From positions 1 through 44,842 of the forward strand of contig JAPLRU010000053.1 in assembly GCA_026399025.1 (NCBI GenBank): 44,842 bases of DNA, read 5' to 3'. The notes beneath the pieces were generated by a model. It saw only the letters and a list, made by a program, of their open reading frames with translations, did no database searches and was not told where the DNA came from. Below, piece after piece: positions 16,454 through 25,337 of the stretch; within the stretch, counting starts at the first letter, position 1, and each line of letters begins with the position of its first letter. Position numbers and translations under genes: made by a program. Source of the stretch: Methylobacter sp. (GTDB lineage: Bacteria > Pseudomonadota > Gammaproteobacteria > Methylococcales > Methylomonadaceae).

Positions 16454-17944
16454 ATGCTATCCATAAGGGTCGGCCCTATTCTCTACTCGCTGCCCGGCGA
16501 ACAAGTCACCCATATCGATTATTTGAGCCTCGTTACGCCGCTGCCTTTTGTCCGGGCGCCGATTGAAGGCTTGGTCAGTTTTAATACTCAACCTTTATTG
16601 CAAATCAATGTTGCCGACGCGCTGGGAGTTGAGCCGGAGGCGAAAACGGGTAATAAAAGGCTGATCGTCAATACCGCTCAAGGCAATTTTTCGCTGCGTA
16701 TCGACGAGGTTGTCAAGTTAAGCAAAACGAAAACGCCGGCGCCGGATGAACATCAACAACCGCCGCCTAGATTGCGGTTGGAAGACATTTTGCGACCGCT
16801 GCTAAAAGCCGAAAAATCAAGTGCCGCGCTAAAGCCAAATAATTCCCCGGTCCAAGTTACCCAGCAAAACTTAACCGTATTATTGGTTGCTACCGGGGAT
16901 AAAACCCTCGCGTTGTTAGCTCATAATATCGATCGCATTCAGGAAATGACTTCCTTGGAGATCCTTGATAAACAAAGTGGGCAAGACGATCTGCTGATTA
17001 AGGTAAAGGATCATTTGTTGCCCACGCATTCCTTAGCGCATTTGTTACAGCTCAACGAAGCGGGCGCCGAACCTCTTGCCGTCATTGTGCGCGGCGCGCA
17101 AACTCCGTGGGCCTTGCGGGTGCAACGGGTGATCGGCATCGAAACTATCGAGCGGGTCTATGCGTCCGGCACCGATGCCCGCGCTTTGTGGTATGTGACG
17201 CAAACCGGGCAAATCCGCGAACTTATCGACGCCGATTCTTTAGTGAAGACAAGCGCTTGTTCCCCGTCGCGCTTATGGTATGTCACCCGGAATGGGCATA
17301 TTCAGGAATTAATCGATGCGGATAATTTACGGGGAGCCCATAACGGCCTGACGACGCTAACGATCACAGCGCCGCAGGCAACCTCCGGCGCGGTGCAACG
17401 CAGTGAACGTTTAACCACCGAAGGCTTACGCATTTATTGCGGGGCAGGCAGTTATATCCTGCCCTTAACCATGGCGACGCAAGCCCTGGAAAGTATGGAT
17501 TTAGCCGGCATGACCGCCTCGCGTTTCGCCAACGCCGACCGCTCGAACCGGGCTCTGCGCATCCCCTGGATAGACGCGGCGGTTTTGCTTTTCGGCAAAT
17601 CCTCCGTAGCCGTTAAAAACACCGTAGCGGTCACGCTGGCTGACGGTGGGCATATCCTGCTCGGCGTTGATCGTGTGGTATTATCGCAATCCTTGTCTTC
17701 CGCTGAGCAATGGCGCGATGTTGACTTGCCCTATCCGGTAACATTATTTTTCGATGCTGCATGTTACGATGAACAATCAGGGCAATGGATTCTGCGGGCT
17801 GTTAACGCGATTACCTTTGCCGGTTTGCCGTGGGCCCTTAAAAAATCCGTGGCGAAGGCAATCCTGGGCTGGGTTGATCGTCAGCCCCGACACCTTGAAA
17901 CGCCCCCAAAAAATCATTCGGTATCGCCCAAGCCAGAAATTTAA
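16454..17944 (+). CDS. Protein with three CheW-like modules
   Basis: A 496-residue protein built of divergent CheW-like beta-barrel modules at about 4-92, 138-300 and 312-470. Recognisable CheW strands include VGPILYSLPGEQVTHI, APIEGLVSFNTQPLLQINVAD and later LPLTMATQAL. Between modules 2 and 3 there is a 29-residue internal duplication (LWYVTQTGQIRELIDADSL at 245-263 and LWYVTRNGHIQELIDADNL at 274-292). CheW couples receptors to the kinase CheA. The receptor gene starts 5 bp downstream, so the two surely work together. No CheA, CheY, CheR or CheB is in the window. Possibly it scaffolds several receptor or kinase molecules. Confidence 0.72.
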   Translation: MLSIRVGPILYSLPGEQVTHIDYLSLVTPLPFVRAPIEGLVSFNTQPLLQINVADALGVEPEAKTGNKRLIVNTAQGNFSLRIDEVVKLSKTKTPAPDEHQQPPPRLRLEDILRPLLKAEKSSAALKPNNSPVQVTQQNLTVLLVATGDKTLALLAHNIDRIQEMTSLEILDKQSGQDDLLIKVKDHLLPTHSLAHLLQLNEAGAEPLAVIVRGAQTPWALRVQRVIGIETIERVYASGTDARALWYVTQTGQIRELIDADSLVKTSACSPSRLWYVTRNGHIQELIDADNLRGAHNGLTTLTITAPQATSGAVQRSERLTTEGLRIYCGAGSYILPLTMATQALESMDLAGMTASRFANADRSNRALRIPWIDAAVLLFGKSSVAVKNTVAVTLADGGHILLGVDRVVLSQSLSSAEQWRDVDLPYPVTLFFDAACYDEQSGQWILRAVNAITFAGLPWALKKSVAKAILGWVDRQPRHLETPPKNHSVSPKPEI

Positions 17945-17949
17945 ATCTT

Positions 17950-20900
17950 ATGAATCTAAACGCCAAAAATAAAATCTACTTGATGTTCGCCGGTATCGCC
18001 GGTTTCTTCATTATTTTCGCTTTATTGCTGTTAAATCAGAGCATCGCGATAAAGCGCTACAGTGACGATATTGAAAGCCATTGGATGCCCAATATTGTCG
18101 CTATTAATGCGATTAATACGGCGGTCAGCGACTGGCGTTCCACCGTTTCGCAAACCGTCATCACCACGGATCCGGAAGAAATGGACGAATACGAACAAAC
18201 CCGGCAGCGGCTGACTGATGAAATCGCGACTTGGCAAGCTAAATACGAGCCAAAGATTGTTTCCGATAAGGAGCATACGCTTTATCAAAAGTTTGCGAGT
18301 AGTTATGAGAGTTATATTGAAGCCAGTAAACAAGCCCTTGTATTTTCGCAAAATGGTAATAAAGAAAAAGCCGCCGTTCAGTTTAAGCGCAACCGCAGTT
18401 TGTTTAATGCGCTCAGCGGCGATTTACAGCAACTGCTTGAGTTGAACAATAAAGGCAGTCTCGATGCCGCGCAACAAAGCGCCAAGGCTTTGGCGCAAGT
18501 CAAGATTGTAATTGCGATCGGCAGCGGCCTGCTGATCATAAGTCTCATCGTTTTTATGGCGCTGTTGCGGGGCAAGGCTAAGCTAAGTCCTTATAAACTG
18601 ACTATCGATGCCGCAACCAAGAAAATTACCTGGAGTTTTTTGGCGATCATGGTTTTTTTCTTAGTCTTTAGCGGAGTGTTTTACCAGCAACTCACACGGG
18701 TTAACCTACAAATTAACGAACTCAACAGCAATCGGCTGCCGAGTATTATTGCCGTTAATGCACTGAACACTAAAATCAGCGATTACCGCATTACCGAAGC
18801 GTTGTATGTTTTATCGATCATCGACGATGAAATGGCGCAACTGGACCAAAAGCTGACAGCGTTGGCGGATAACATAGCCGAGCTGCGGCAAAAATATTCA
18901 GCGCTGATTTCCTCCGAGCATGAGCGCGATTTTTATACCGAGTTTTCCAGGAGTTATGACGACTATATCGCGGCGAGCGGTCAAACCATGACTTTTTCCC
19001 GGAACAAGGACAGGGTTAATGCGGGCAGTCAACTTAGGCAAAGCGGCGTTTTGTTTGGCGATTTCCGCTCGATACTGGTGGACTTGGTCGCGCTCAATCA
19101 ACGTGGCGGCGTTGAAAACAGTTATGCCGTCGATGCGGCCTTACAATCCTTAAAAATCGTTACCCTGGGCGGCGGCGCGTTTGTTTTATTGTTGCTGACC
19201 ATCGTTGCGCAATTGGTGCAGTCGTGGTTATTGGATGAGCCGCTGGACAGTGCGAGGGAAGGCGGTTCGGGCACCGTGCTAAGCATAAAAATGAAACTGC
19301 GCTTGGCTTTTTTGGGTATGGTCGCGACCTTTATTTTGTTCAGTTTGCTGATTAACGGCTTAATGCAAACGATGAATGAACAAACCCGCAAACTCGAATC
19401 CAATTGGATACCCAGCATCATTCTGATCAACGGCATCAACACCCTAACCGGCGATTACCGTATCGCGGAAGCGCAACATATTTTGTCGACCGACACCACT
19501 GAAATGCTGCTGTGGGATAAAAACCTGACGCGATTGGCGGAGAATATCGCTAAAGCCAGAGCGCGTTACGAGGCGCTTATTTCATCCGAAGAAGAGCGCG
19601 GTATTTATCGGGATTTTTCCCATAAATACGATGAATACCTGGCTAAAAGCGAAAAAATGCTCGGCTTATCGCGCAAAAAAGACACGGTTGCCGCGACTAA
19701 AGAGCTTCAACATAATCGCATTATTTACGATGCTTTCAGTAGAGATTTACTTAAGCTGGTGGATTTAAATTCATTAGGCGGCATCGAGTCGACGCATCTA
19801 AACAAGAGTATTTTCGACGAAGCGCAACAAATTATTTTTTCCGTGGTGTTGACTATCTTCATGATCGCCATTTTGTTCATGATCATTTTCGACAAAAATA
19901 TCTCGGTGGCCTTGCAACGCTTGACCGGTTTAATGCGCCGTTTAGCGGAAGGCGTGATGAGCGGCGACAATGACAGCTTCACAAACCGGCGCGATGAAAT
20001 CGGGCAAATGGCCGATGCCTTATTTGTTGTCACAGAAACGTTGCAGACCTTGACCAATGATTCTATCGAACTGATCGATGCGGCGCGGGCGGGTATTTTA
20101 TCGGCCCGTGTCGATGCCCAGCGCCATCCCGGAGAATTCGGCAGGATTATGTCCGGCATGAACTCGTTAATCGAGGTCTTGAGCAAGCCGCTCGGCGAAG
20201 TCGCGCAAATTATGCAGAATTTAGCCTTGGGCGATTTGGAAGGGCGCATCGAAGGCGATTACGACGGCGAGTTGCGCATTTTAAAATCCAACGTCAATCG
20301 CAGTTTGGACGGGTTGGTAAGTTTATTGACCGAATTAAGCGTGACCATGCAATACATGGCGCAGGCCGATTTAACGCATATGCTGGCCGGCAATTATCAA
20401 GGCGAGTTCTCGGTATTAAAAGCCAGTACCAATCAAACCATTGCGCAGCTGATTGTTATATTAAAAGAGATTATCGACAGTACCGCGCAATCCGCGGTGG
20501 CGATTACGCAAACCTCGGAAGCCTCGAAATATGTTGCGGATGCGGCTTCGCGGCAAATGGTGGCGGTTGAAAATGTGTCCAGAACCCTAGAGGAAACCGC
20601 CGTTTCGGTCAATGAAATCGCCCAAAAAGCCAAGCATAGCAGCGAGCTGGCTTGCACGACAGCGCAGTCGGCTAATGACGGGCAAGCCCAGCTGAATAAA
20701 TTGATCGAATTGATTCAACATATTGATGCCGAATACGGCAGAATCGAGCAAATTACCGATGAGATTACCCGGATTGCCGATAAAACCCATTTGCTGTCGC
20801 TGAACGCCGGGCTGGAAGCCATGCGGGCAGGGGAGCATGGCTTGGGCTTCGGTTTTGTCGCGCAGCAAATCGGCCAGTTAGCCGAAGAAGTCAGTTTTTC

Positions 20901-21222
20901 GGCCCGCGACATCGGCGGCGTGATCAGCAGCTCCGGACAAAAAATACGCTTGGGCGTTCATGCGACGCAAGAAACGCAAGCGGCGATGGAGCAAATCGCC
21001 CAAGCGGCGCAGGCCAGCGAAACCAATGTGCAAGGCATTTCAGTCGCGATAATCCAGCAATCGGCCGCGGTTAAATCGTTGACCGAACGGGTCGGTGAAA
21101 TTCGCGTCAGCAGTGAAACCACCGCTTCGGCCTCTGAACAAATCAGTACCACGATGATCCATCTGGCCCAAACCGTTACAGACACCGCGGCCCAGGCAAA
21201 ACGCTTTAAACTCGCTGACTAA
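17950..21222 (+). CDS. Chemoreceptor with three tandem sensor modules
   Basis: A 1090-residue methyl-accepting chemotaxis protein. Six membrane helices (about 10-30, 184-206, 227-247, 403-424, 452-472, 626-647) bound three periplasmic four-helix-bundle (4HB_MCP type) domains. Each module repeats the signature P-x-I-x-x-(I/V)-N-x-(I/L)-N-T followed by D-(Y/W)-R, starting near residues 46, 264 and 487. HAMP-like helices follow from about 648 to 840, then the signalling hairpin. Its tip is SLNAGLEAMRAGEHGLGFGF (950-969), a divergent form of the canonical LNAAIEAARAGEQGRGF. No C-terminal CheR-docking pentapeptide is seen. It is paired with the triple CheW-like gene 5 bp upstream. Confidence 0.88.
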   Translation: MNLNAKNKIYLMFAGIAGFFIIFALLLLNQSIAIKRYSDDIESHWMPNIVAINAINTAVSDWRSTVSQTVITTDPEEMDEYEQTRQRLTDEIATWQAKYEPKIVSDKEHTLYQKFASSYESYIEASKQALVFSQNGNKEKAAVQFKRNRSLFNALSGDLQQLLELNNKGSLDAAQQSAKALAQVKIVIAIGSGLLIISLIVFMALLRGKAKLSPYKLTIDAATKKITWSFLAIMVFFLVFSGVFYQQLTRVNLQINELNSNRLPSIIAVNALNTKISDYRITEALYVLSIIDDEMAQLDQKLTALADNIAELRQKYSALISSEHERDFYTEFSRSYDDYIAASGQTMTFSRNKDRVNAGSQLRQSGVLFGDFRSILVDLVALNQRGGVENSYAVDAALQSLKIVTLGGGAFVLLLLTIVAQLVQSWLLDEPLDSAREGGSGTVLSIKMKLRLAFLGMVATFILFSLLINGLMQTMNEQTRKLESNWIPSIILINGINTLTGDYRIAEAQHILSTDTTEMLLWDKNLTRLAENIAKARARYEALISSEEERGIYRDFSHKYDEYLAKSEKMLGLSRKKDTVAATKELQHNRIIYDAFSRDLLKLVDLNSLGGIESTHLNKSIFDEAQQIIFSVVLTIFMIAILFMIIFDKNISVALQRLTGLMRRLAEGVMSGDNDSFTNRRDEIGQMADALFVVTETLQTLTNDSIELIDAARAGILSARVDAQRHPGEFGRIMSGMNSLIEVLSKPLGEVAQIMQNLALGDLEGRIEGDYDGELRILKSNVNRSLDGLVSLLTELSVTMQYMAQADLTHMLAGNYQGEFSVLKASTNQTIAQLIVILKEIIDSTAQSAVAITQTSEASKYVADAASRQMVAVENVSRTLEETAVSVNEIAQKAKHSSELACTTAQSANDGQAQLNKLIELIQHIDAEYGRIEQITDEITRIADKTHLLSLNAGLEAMRAGEHGLGFGFVAQQIGQLAEEVSFSARDIGGVISSSGQKIRLGVHATQETQAAMEQIAQAAQASETNVQGISVAIIQQSAAVKSLTERVGEIRVSSETTASASEQISTTMIHLAQTVTDTAAQAKRFKLAD

Positions 21223-21697
21223 ATAGGCAACCCAAAGTTTTGTAGCTATTCAGTCCCCCTCTTTGAAAAAGAGGGGTTAGGGGAGATTTTTTAAATAAAT
21301 CCCCCTCAATCCCCCTTTTTCAAAGGGGGAGGTGAATAATTACAAAGTTTTTTAGCACATTGTAAAAAGCAATTCACCACGAAGGCACGAACGACTTGCA
21401 CGGATGCAGGAGGTAGGGCAACGCATAAGGCCATGGATGGCCTGTAGTAGGGTAATGCAGGAGCAATTACCGAGGAGCAGTTGCCGAGGACACGAAGTTT
21501 TTAATGCGTTGAGTTTTTTTTCTTCGTGCTCTTCGTGTCTTCGTGGTGAATAATTTTGCTTTTTGTTCTAAAGCGAATACTTTCACAGTCTTTGGAGCGT
21601 GGGAACGATAGCAGACCCTCTTCAGACTTTGCCTCGCTCTATTAATTCCGGACTCTATAAAAAACGCCGAAATGTTCTTTCATGGAAATGACCTAAA
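21223..21697. repeat. Gap filled with composite palindromic repeats
   Basis: After the receptor gene, 21251-21335 has two G/C-run hairpins (CCCCTCTTT / AAAGAGGGG and CCCCCTTT / AAAGGGGG), which may end transcription. Then 21371-21610 is a copy of the 13.1-13.3 kb element (TTCACCACGAAGGCACGAA and complement), but its left arm is split by about 97 extra bases (about 21391-21487). Finally 21594-21659 matches the outer part of the 2.6 kb element in reverse. No gene is seen. Confidence 0.82.
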
Positions 21698-23191
21698 ATG
21701 AATACCCCACTTCCCGATCATCAGGAATCGGTGCTGAGAAAGCTCTTAGTCCCCTTAGTTTTAAGCATACTGCTCGGCGGCTTCATCTTTTACGGCAGCG
21801 AAGCCTATCAAATCATGGGCTTGGCCGCTCTCGAAAACACCATTGCTATTTTCGGCTATGCCTTGGGCATCGCCGAATTTCTGGTTCTTGCCGTGTTAGT
21901 GCAGCGCATCGTTCAGTTGATTTTTCTCGACCGTTTGGTCGCTAAAGCGCTGGGCGCGCCGACGCCGCGTTTGCTGTCGCAAATGGCCTCGGTGATTATT
22001 TACACTTTAGCGATTGCCGCGATTGTCGGCGTGGTTTTCAAAAAAGACCTGACCGTCGTTTTAGCGACCTTCGGCGGCGCCAGTATCGTGATCGGTTTTG
22101 CGTTGCAAAGCATGATTCAGGACTTGTTTGCCGGGCTTACCATTAACCTGGATCGCTCCATTAACATCGGCGATTATATTTGCATCAACAAAGCCAATAA
22201 CGTGGAAGGCGAGGTCAGGGAAATCAGTTGGCGCACCACGCAAATTCTCGATAACAGCGGTAATATCATCATCGTGCCGAACAACCAAGTGTCATCGAGC
22301 GTGATCACCAACTTTTCGGCGCCGGACAAGTTTTTTGAATTCGCCCTCGTGGTCACATTGGATATTGAAATCCCGGTAGAAAAGGCCTTGCGCATTCTTC
22401 TCGCCGCCGCCATCGAAGCGTCGCCGCTGTTTTCACCGCCGGGCGCGCCGCAACCTACGGTAGCGGTGCGCGCCATTACGCTGCAAGGCGTTGAATATAC
22501 AGTCTTTGTTTTCCCCAGTTTTAAAACCCGTTCGATGAGTCGGAACCGCGTACAGCAACATATTCTCCGTCACTTAAATTTCGCAGGCTTAACCCCGGCG
22601 CGCGAAAAGCGCGAACAGCGCAGTTTTCAACCGCAAGCGGCGAACGATACCTCGTTTATGCATCTTGCCTTGCTGTTGGGCGCGAAAGAATTGTTTCAAG
22701 ATTTTGCCGAACCCGAACTGCAACTGCTGGCGAAGGCGGCGATTATCCGGCAATTGCCGGTTGATAGCGTCGTGGTGCAAGGCGGCGAAATAGCCGGTTG
22801 TATGTTGTTAGTGATTGAAGGTTTATTAGTAGCCGAAGAATGGCGCAAAAAAGTAGGTAAAAAGGCCCCCGTAGTCGATACCGTATTAGGGCCGGGCTGC
22901 TTAATCAACAGCAGTGCGATGCTGGCGGGCGGCAGTTGCGATGCGACGATACGCGCTAAAAGCGAAGTGCTGCTTTGCGAAATTAATTACGCGGCTATTG
23001 AAGCACTGTTGCTGCAACAGCCGGACAGCGGGCGCTATTTGAGTCGGCGCGTGGCCGAGCAATTAATGTTGGATATGGCCTCCGGCAAGCACAGCCCTTA
23101 TCAACATGACGGTTTCAATAATGTCGAAGAACTCGGCGCGATGGTGTTTAAAAATTTACGCCGTTCTTATGCGCATTTGAAATTGAATTGA
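21698..23191 (+). CDS. MscS-type channel with C-terminal cNMP-like domain
   Basis: A 497-residue inner-membrane protein. Membrane helices lie at about 15-33, 45-78 and 92-114. The pore helix and MscS core follow (120-160, with ATFGGASIVIGFALQSMIQD and DRSINIGDYI). The MscS beta domain is at about 160-215 and its alpha/beta end reaches about 300. A cyclic-nucleotide-binding fold occupies about 320-450. In that fold the phosphate-binding cassette (GPGCLINSSAMLAGGSCDATIRA, shown here only in part: SSAMLAGGSCDATIRA) lacks the usual GE and R-(T/S)-A signatures, so nucleotide binding may be lost. The layout matches the bCNG subfamily. Monocistronic. Confidence 0.88.
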   Translation: MNTPLPDHQESVLRKLLVPLVLSILLGGFIFYGSEAYQIMGLAALENTIAIFGYALGIAEFLVLAVLVQRIVQLIFLDRLVAKALGAPTPRLLSQMASVIIYTLAIAAIVGVVFKKDLTVVLATFGGASIVIGFALQSMIQDLFAGLTINLDRSINIGDYICINKANNVEGEVREISWRTTQILDNSGNIIIVPNNQVSSSVITNFSAPDKFFEFALVVTLDIEIPVEKALRILLAAAIEASPLFSPPGAPQPTVAVRAITLQGVEYTVFVFPSFKTRSMSRNRVQQHILRHLNFAGLTPAREKREQRSFQPQAANDTSFMHLALLLGAKELFQDFAEPELQLLAKAAIIRQLPVDSVVVQGGEIAGCMLLVIEGLLVAEEWRKKVGKKAPVVDTVLGPGCLINSSAMLAGGSCDATIRAKSEVLLCEINYAAIEALLLQQPDSGRYLSRRVAEQLMLDMASGKHSPYQHDGFNNVEELGAMVFKNLRRSYAHLKLN

Positions 23192-23374
23192 AAGCTTAAT
23201 GCGGCTTGCAATAGTGAAAATGGTACGCGGATGGCGCGGATAATTATGATCAACGCGGATTTTTAGGGCCTATCCGTGCTTATACCTGGATTTCATTCTT
23301 TTATTTCTCATCTAACGAAACAAAGAAACTGTCGGCTAATAATACGTTAAAATCAGCTCAACTTATGTGAAGGT

Positions 23375-24661
23375 ATGTTGCTTATGTACGGCGATTTTGA
23401 CGATAATTTATTGATGCAATGGTGCGAGTTGTATGACCGCTTTGTCACCAAGGATAGGCAGCGCTTGGCGGCAGTGGTCAGGTTCTGTTCTAAAAGACGG
23501 TTGGACGAGCACCGGTTAAAGAGTCACGATATTTTATCCTTATTAACGAAATCCACGCTTGAAGACGATGATTATCTGAGTGCTTACGGTTGTTTGTCCG
23601 TCTTGGATAGGCTGTTTTGGCATAAACACCCGCCGCAGTTACTTAATGGTGTTATCGAGGTACCCTTAAAGGGGACGCGTTACATTCTGACTTGTGTGGC
23701 GGAACATCCGATTGCCAAGGCCATACCGAAAAATCAGCGTTTTCAGCTTAATGCTGAAATTGGTGTAAACCATGTATTGTGCTTGCGCCACCAATGGCAG
23801 GCTATAGAGCATTCCGCCAAAATAGACATGAGCCGTAGTGAAGTGTTCGATGTGTTCGTAGCCTCATCCCAAAAGCAGGTGAACATCGGTTTGTCGCCTT
23901 TTGCCGGTATAGGCGATATGAGTTGGCGGTATGGCGCTGAAAAGATGCATGACGGCAGCATCCCGTTCTGGTGCGACGGCGCTCAAAATGAAGATGCGCT
24001 CTGGGAGCGGCTTTGCCTTGTGTTAGCGGCAGCCCGTGAGCGGAAAGTTCATATTCTGCTGTTTCCGGAACTGGTCATGACCGAAGTCTTACAAACAAAA
24101 CTTAGGGCTTGGTTGCTGCAATATAATGCTTTTGAACCGATCATCCGCTTGGTCGTCGCCGGAACGCGTCACGTTATCGATGTCGGTGGACATAATGCTT
24201 ACGCTAACCGTTGTACGGTACTTAATCATTGCGGCGGAATAGAGTGGGAACAGGAAAAACGCCAGCCCTTCGTTATGACGGTTGAAGAAGCCAGTGAGTT
24301 TTTCGGCATTCAGTCATCGGCTTCTGAATTTACGCAATTGTCGCAATATTTGATCATGCGCCACACCGCTTTGGGTAGGATGGCAACCCCCATTTGCCTG
24401 GACTTTCTGTGTGATGATCAATGGAAGCTTATGCCGGTGGATGTGTACTTGGTGCCTGCTATGTCGGCAGGTTTGAGCCGCTTCAGGGATACTTGTCGAA
24501 CGGTTGGTAATCTATGGGGGGCGGCGGCGTTTGTTTGTAATGTGCCGATGGATGATGAGCGGCATTCCGTATTGGCTTACCGACCGGCAAAAGATGCTTT
24601 GCAGATTGAAAAAGAAAGCCCATCCTTGTTCATAGTAAAGGTCGATATAGATATGAACTGA
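23375..24661 (+). CDS. Nitrilase-superfamily protein with unknown N-terminal domain
   Basis: A 428-residue protein. The C-terminal half (about 205-420) has the carbon-nitrogen hydrolase catalytic triad: Glu232 in LLFPELVM, Lys295 in WEQEKRQPF and Cys341 in TPICLDFL. It should hydrolyse or transfer an amide or nitrile-like carbon-nitrogen bond; the substrate cannot be read. Residues 1-200 have no domain I recognise; the start is rich in charged helices. No signal peptide, so cytoplasmic. The ATG at 23375 sits one base after GAAGG; the ATG at 23384 is better spaced and may be the real start. It is the first gene of a three-gene set, 49 bp before the winged-helix gene. Confidence 0.72.
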   Translation: MLLMYGDFDDNLLMQWCELYDRFVTKDRQRLAAVVRFCSKRRLDEHRLKSHDILSLLTKSTLEDDDYLSAYGCLSVLDRLFWHKHPPQLLNGVIEVPLKGTRYILTCVAEHPIAKAIPKNQRFQLNAEIGVNHVLCLRHQWQAIEHSAKIDMSRSEVFDVFVASSQKQVNIGLSPFAGIGDMSWRYGAEKMHDGSIPFWCDGAQNEDALWERLCLVLAAARERKVHILLFPELVMTEVLQTKLRAWLLQYNAFEPIIRLVVAGTRHVIDVGGHNAYANRCTVLNHCGGIEWEQEKRQPFVMTVEEASEFFGIQSSASEFTQLSQYLIMRHTALGRMATPICLDFLCDDQWKLMPVDVYLVPAMSAGLSRFRDTCRTVGNLWGAAAFVCNVPMDDERHSVLAYRPAKDALQIEKESPSLFIVKVDIDMN

Positions 24662-24710
24662 TTTTAACGGGTATAATCGTTTCACAGATTTATCCTATTT
24701 TGAGTGAACT

Positions 24711-25337
24711 ATGAATAAACTAAGCCAACATCGCGATACTTATAAACAAGCGTTACGAAGCGGCGACAGCAAAGCTTTATTACAGGAAAAAGCTTGGCTG
24801 ACCGCCGCCGCTGCGTCGGCGTTGCTGAATCAGGATATTCAGGCCATGCAGCAGGTCAGGGCATGTTGTGCTGATTTGTCTTCACTGGCCGATCATTTCG
24901 ATAATACAGGAAAACCCGGAGATCGCTGGCGTACTCTGGGCGATGTCTTGACCTTGGCTTTGGGAAGCGGCAGACCGTTGGAACAACTGCGCTTGGCGTT
25001 GCCGACCACGGTCAGCGGTTTAATATTGAAGCGTATCAAAGATCAGCCGGGCATAACCCCTACCGAGTTATCCCAACATTGCGACAAAAAACCGAACCAT
25101 ATCGCCAACGAAGTCAAAAAACTGGAAAACGCCGGATTGATCGACCGTCTCAAACGCGGCAACAAGCATGAACTCTTCCTATCGATATTGGGCAAAGAGG
25201 CTCTTGATACGGTCAATCCGCAGAAAGCTCCTATTCAACAGGGGGCGTTTATGGATTGTAAACATGCCGACCGAAACCGTCTGAAAAAAATAACTGAATC
25301 CGGTAACCCTCTTCTTCCGTTTAATCAGGCTGCATGA
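24711..25337 (+). CDS. Winged-helix protein of the three-gene cassette
   Basis: A 208-residue cytoplasmic protein. Residues about 98-165 form a MarR/ArsR-like winged helix: LILKRIKDQPGITPTELSQ, a recognition helix around NHIANEVKKLENAG, and a wing at IDRLKRGNKHELF. Residues 1-95 are helical with no recognised domain. The C-terminal 40 residues are polar and lack clear structure. It may regulate the cassette or bind DNA as part of the effector complex. Its TGA overlaps the ATPase ATG (ATGATGA at 25334), so both are translationally coupled. Confidence 0.7.
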   Translation: MNKLSQHRDTYKQALRSGDSKALLQEKAWLTAAAASALLNQDIQAMQQVRACCADLSSLADHFDNTGKPGDRWRTLGDVLTLALGSGRPLEQLRLALPTTVSGLILKRIKDQPGITPTELSQHCDKKPNHIANEVKKLENAGLIDRLKRGNKHELFLSILGKEALDTVNPQKAPIQQGAFMDCKHADRNRLKKITESGNPLLPFNQAA

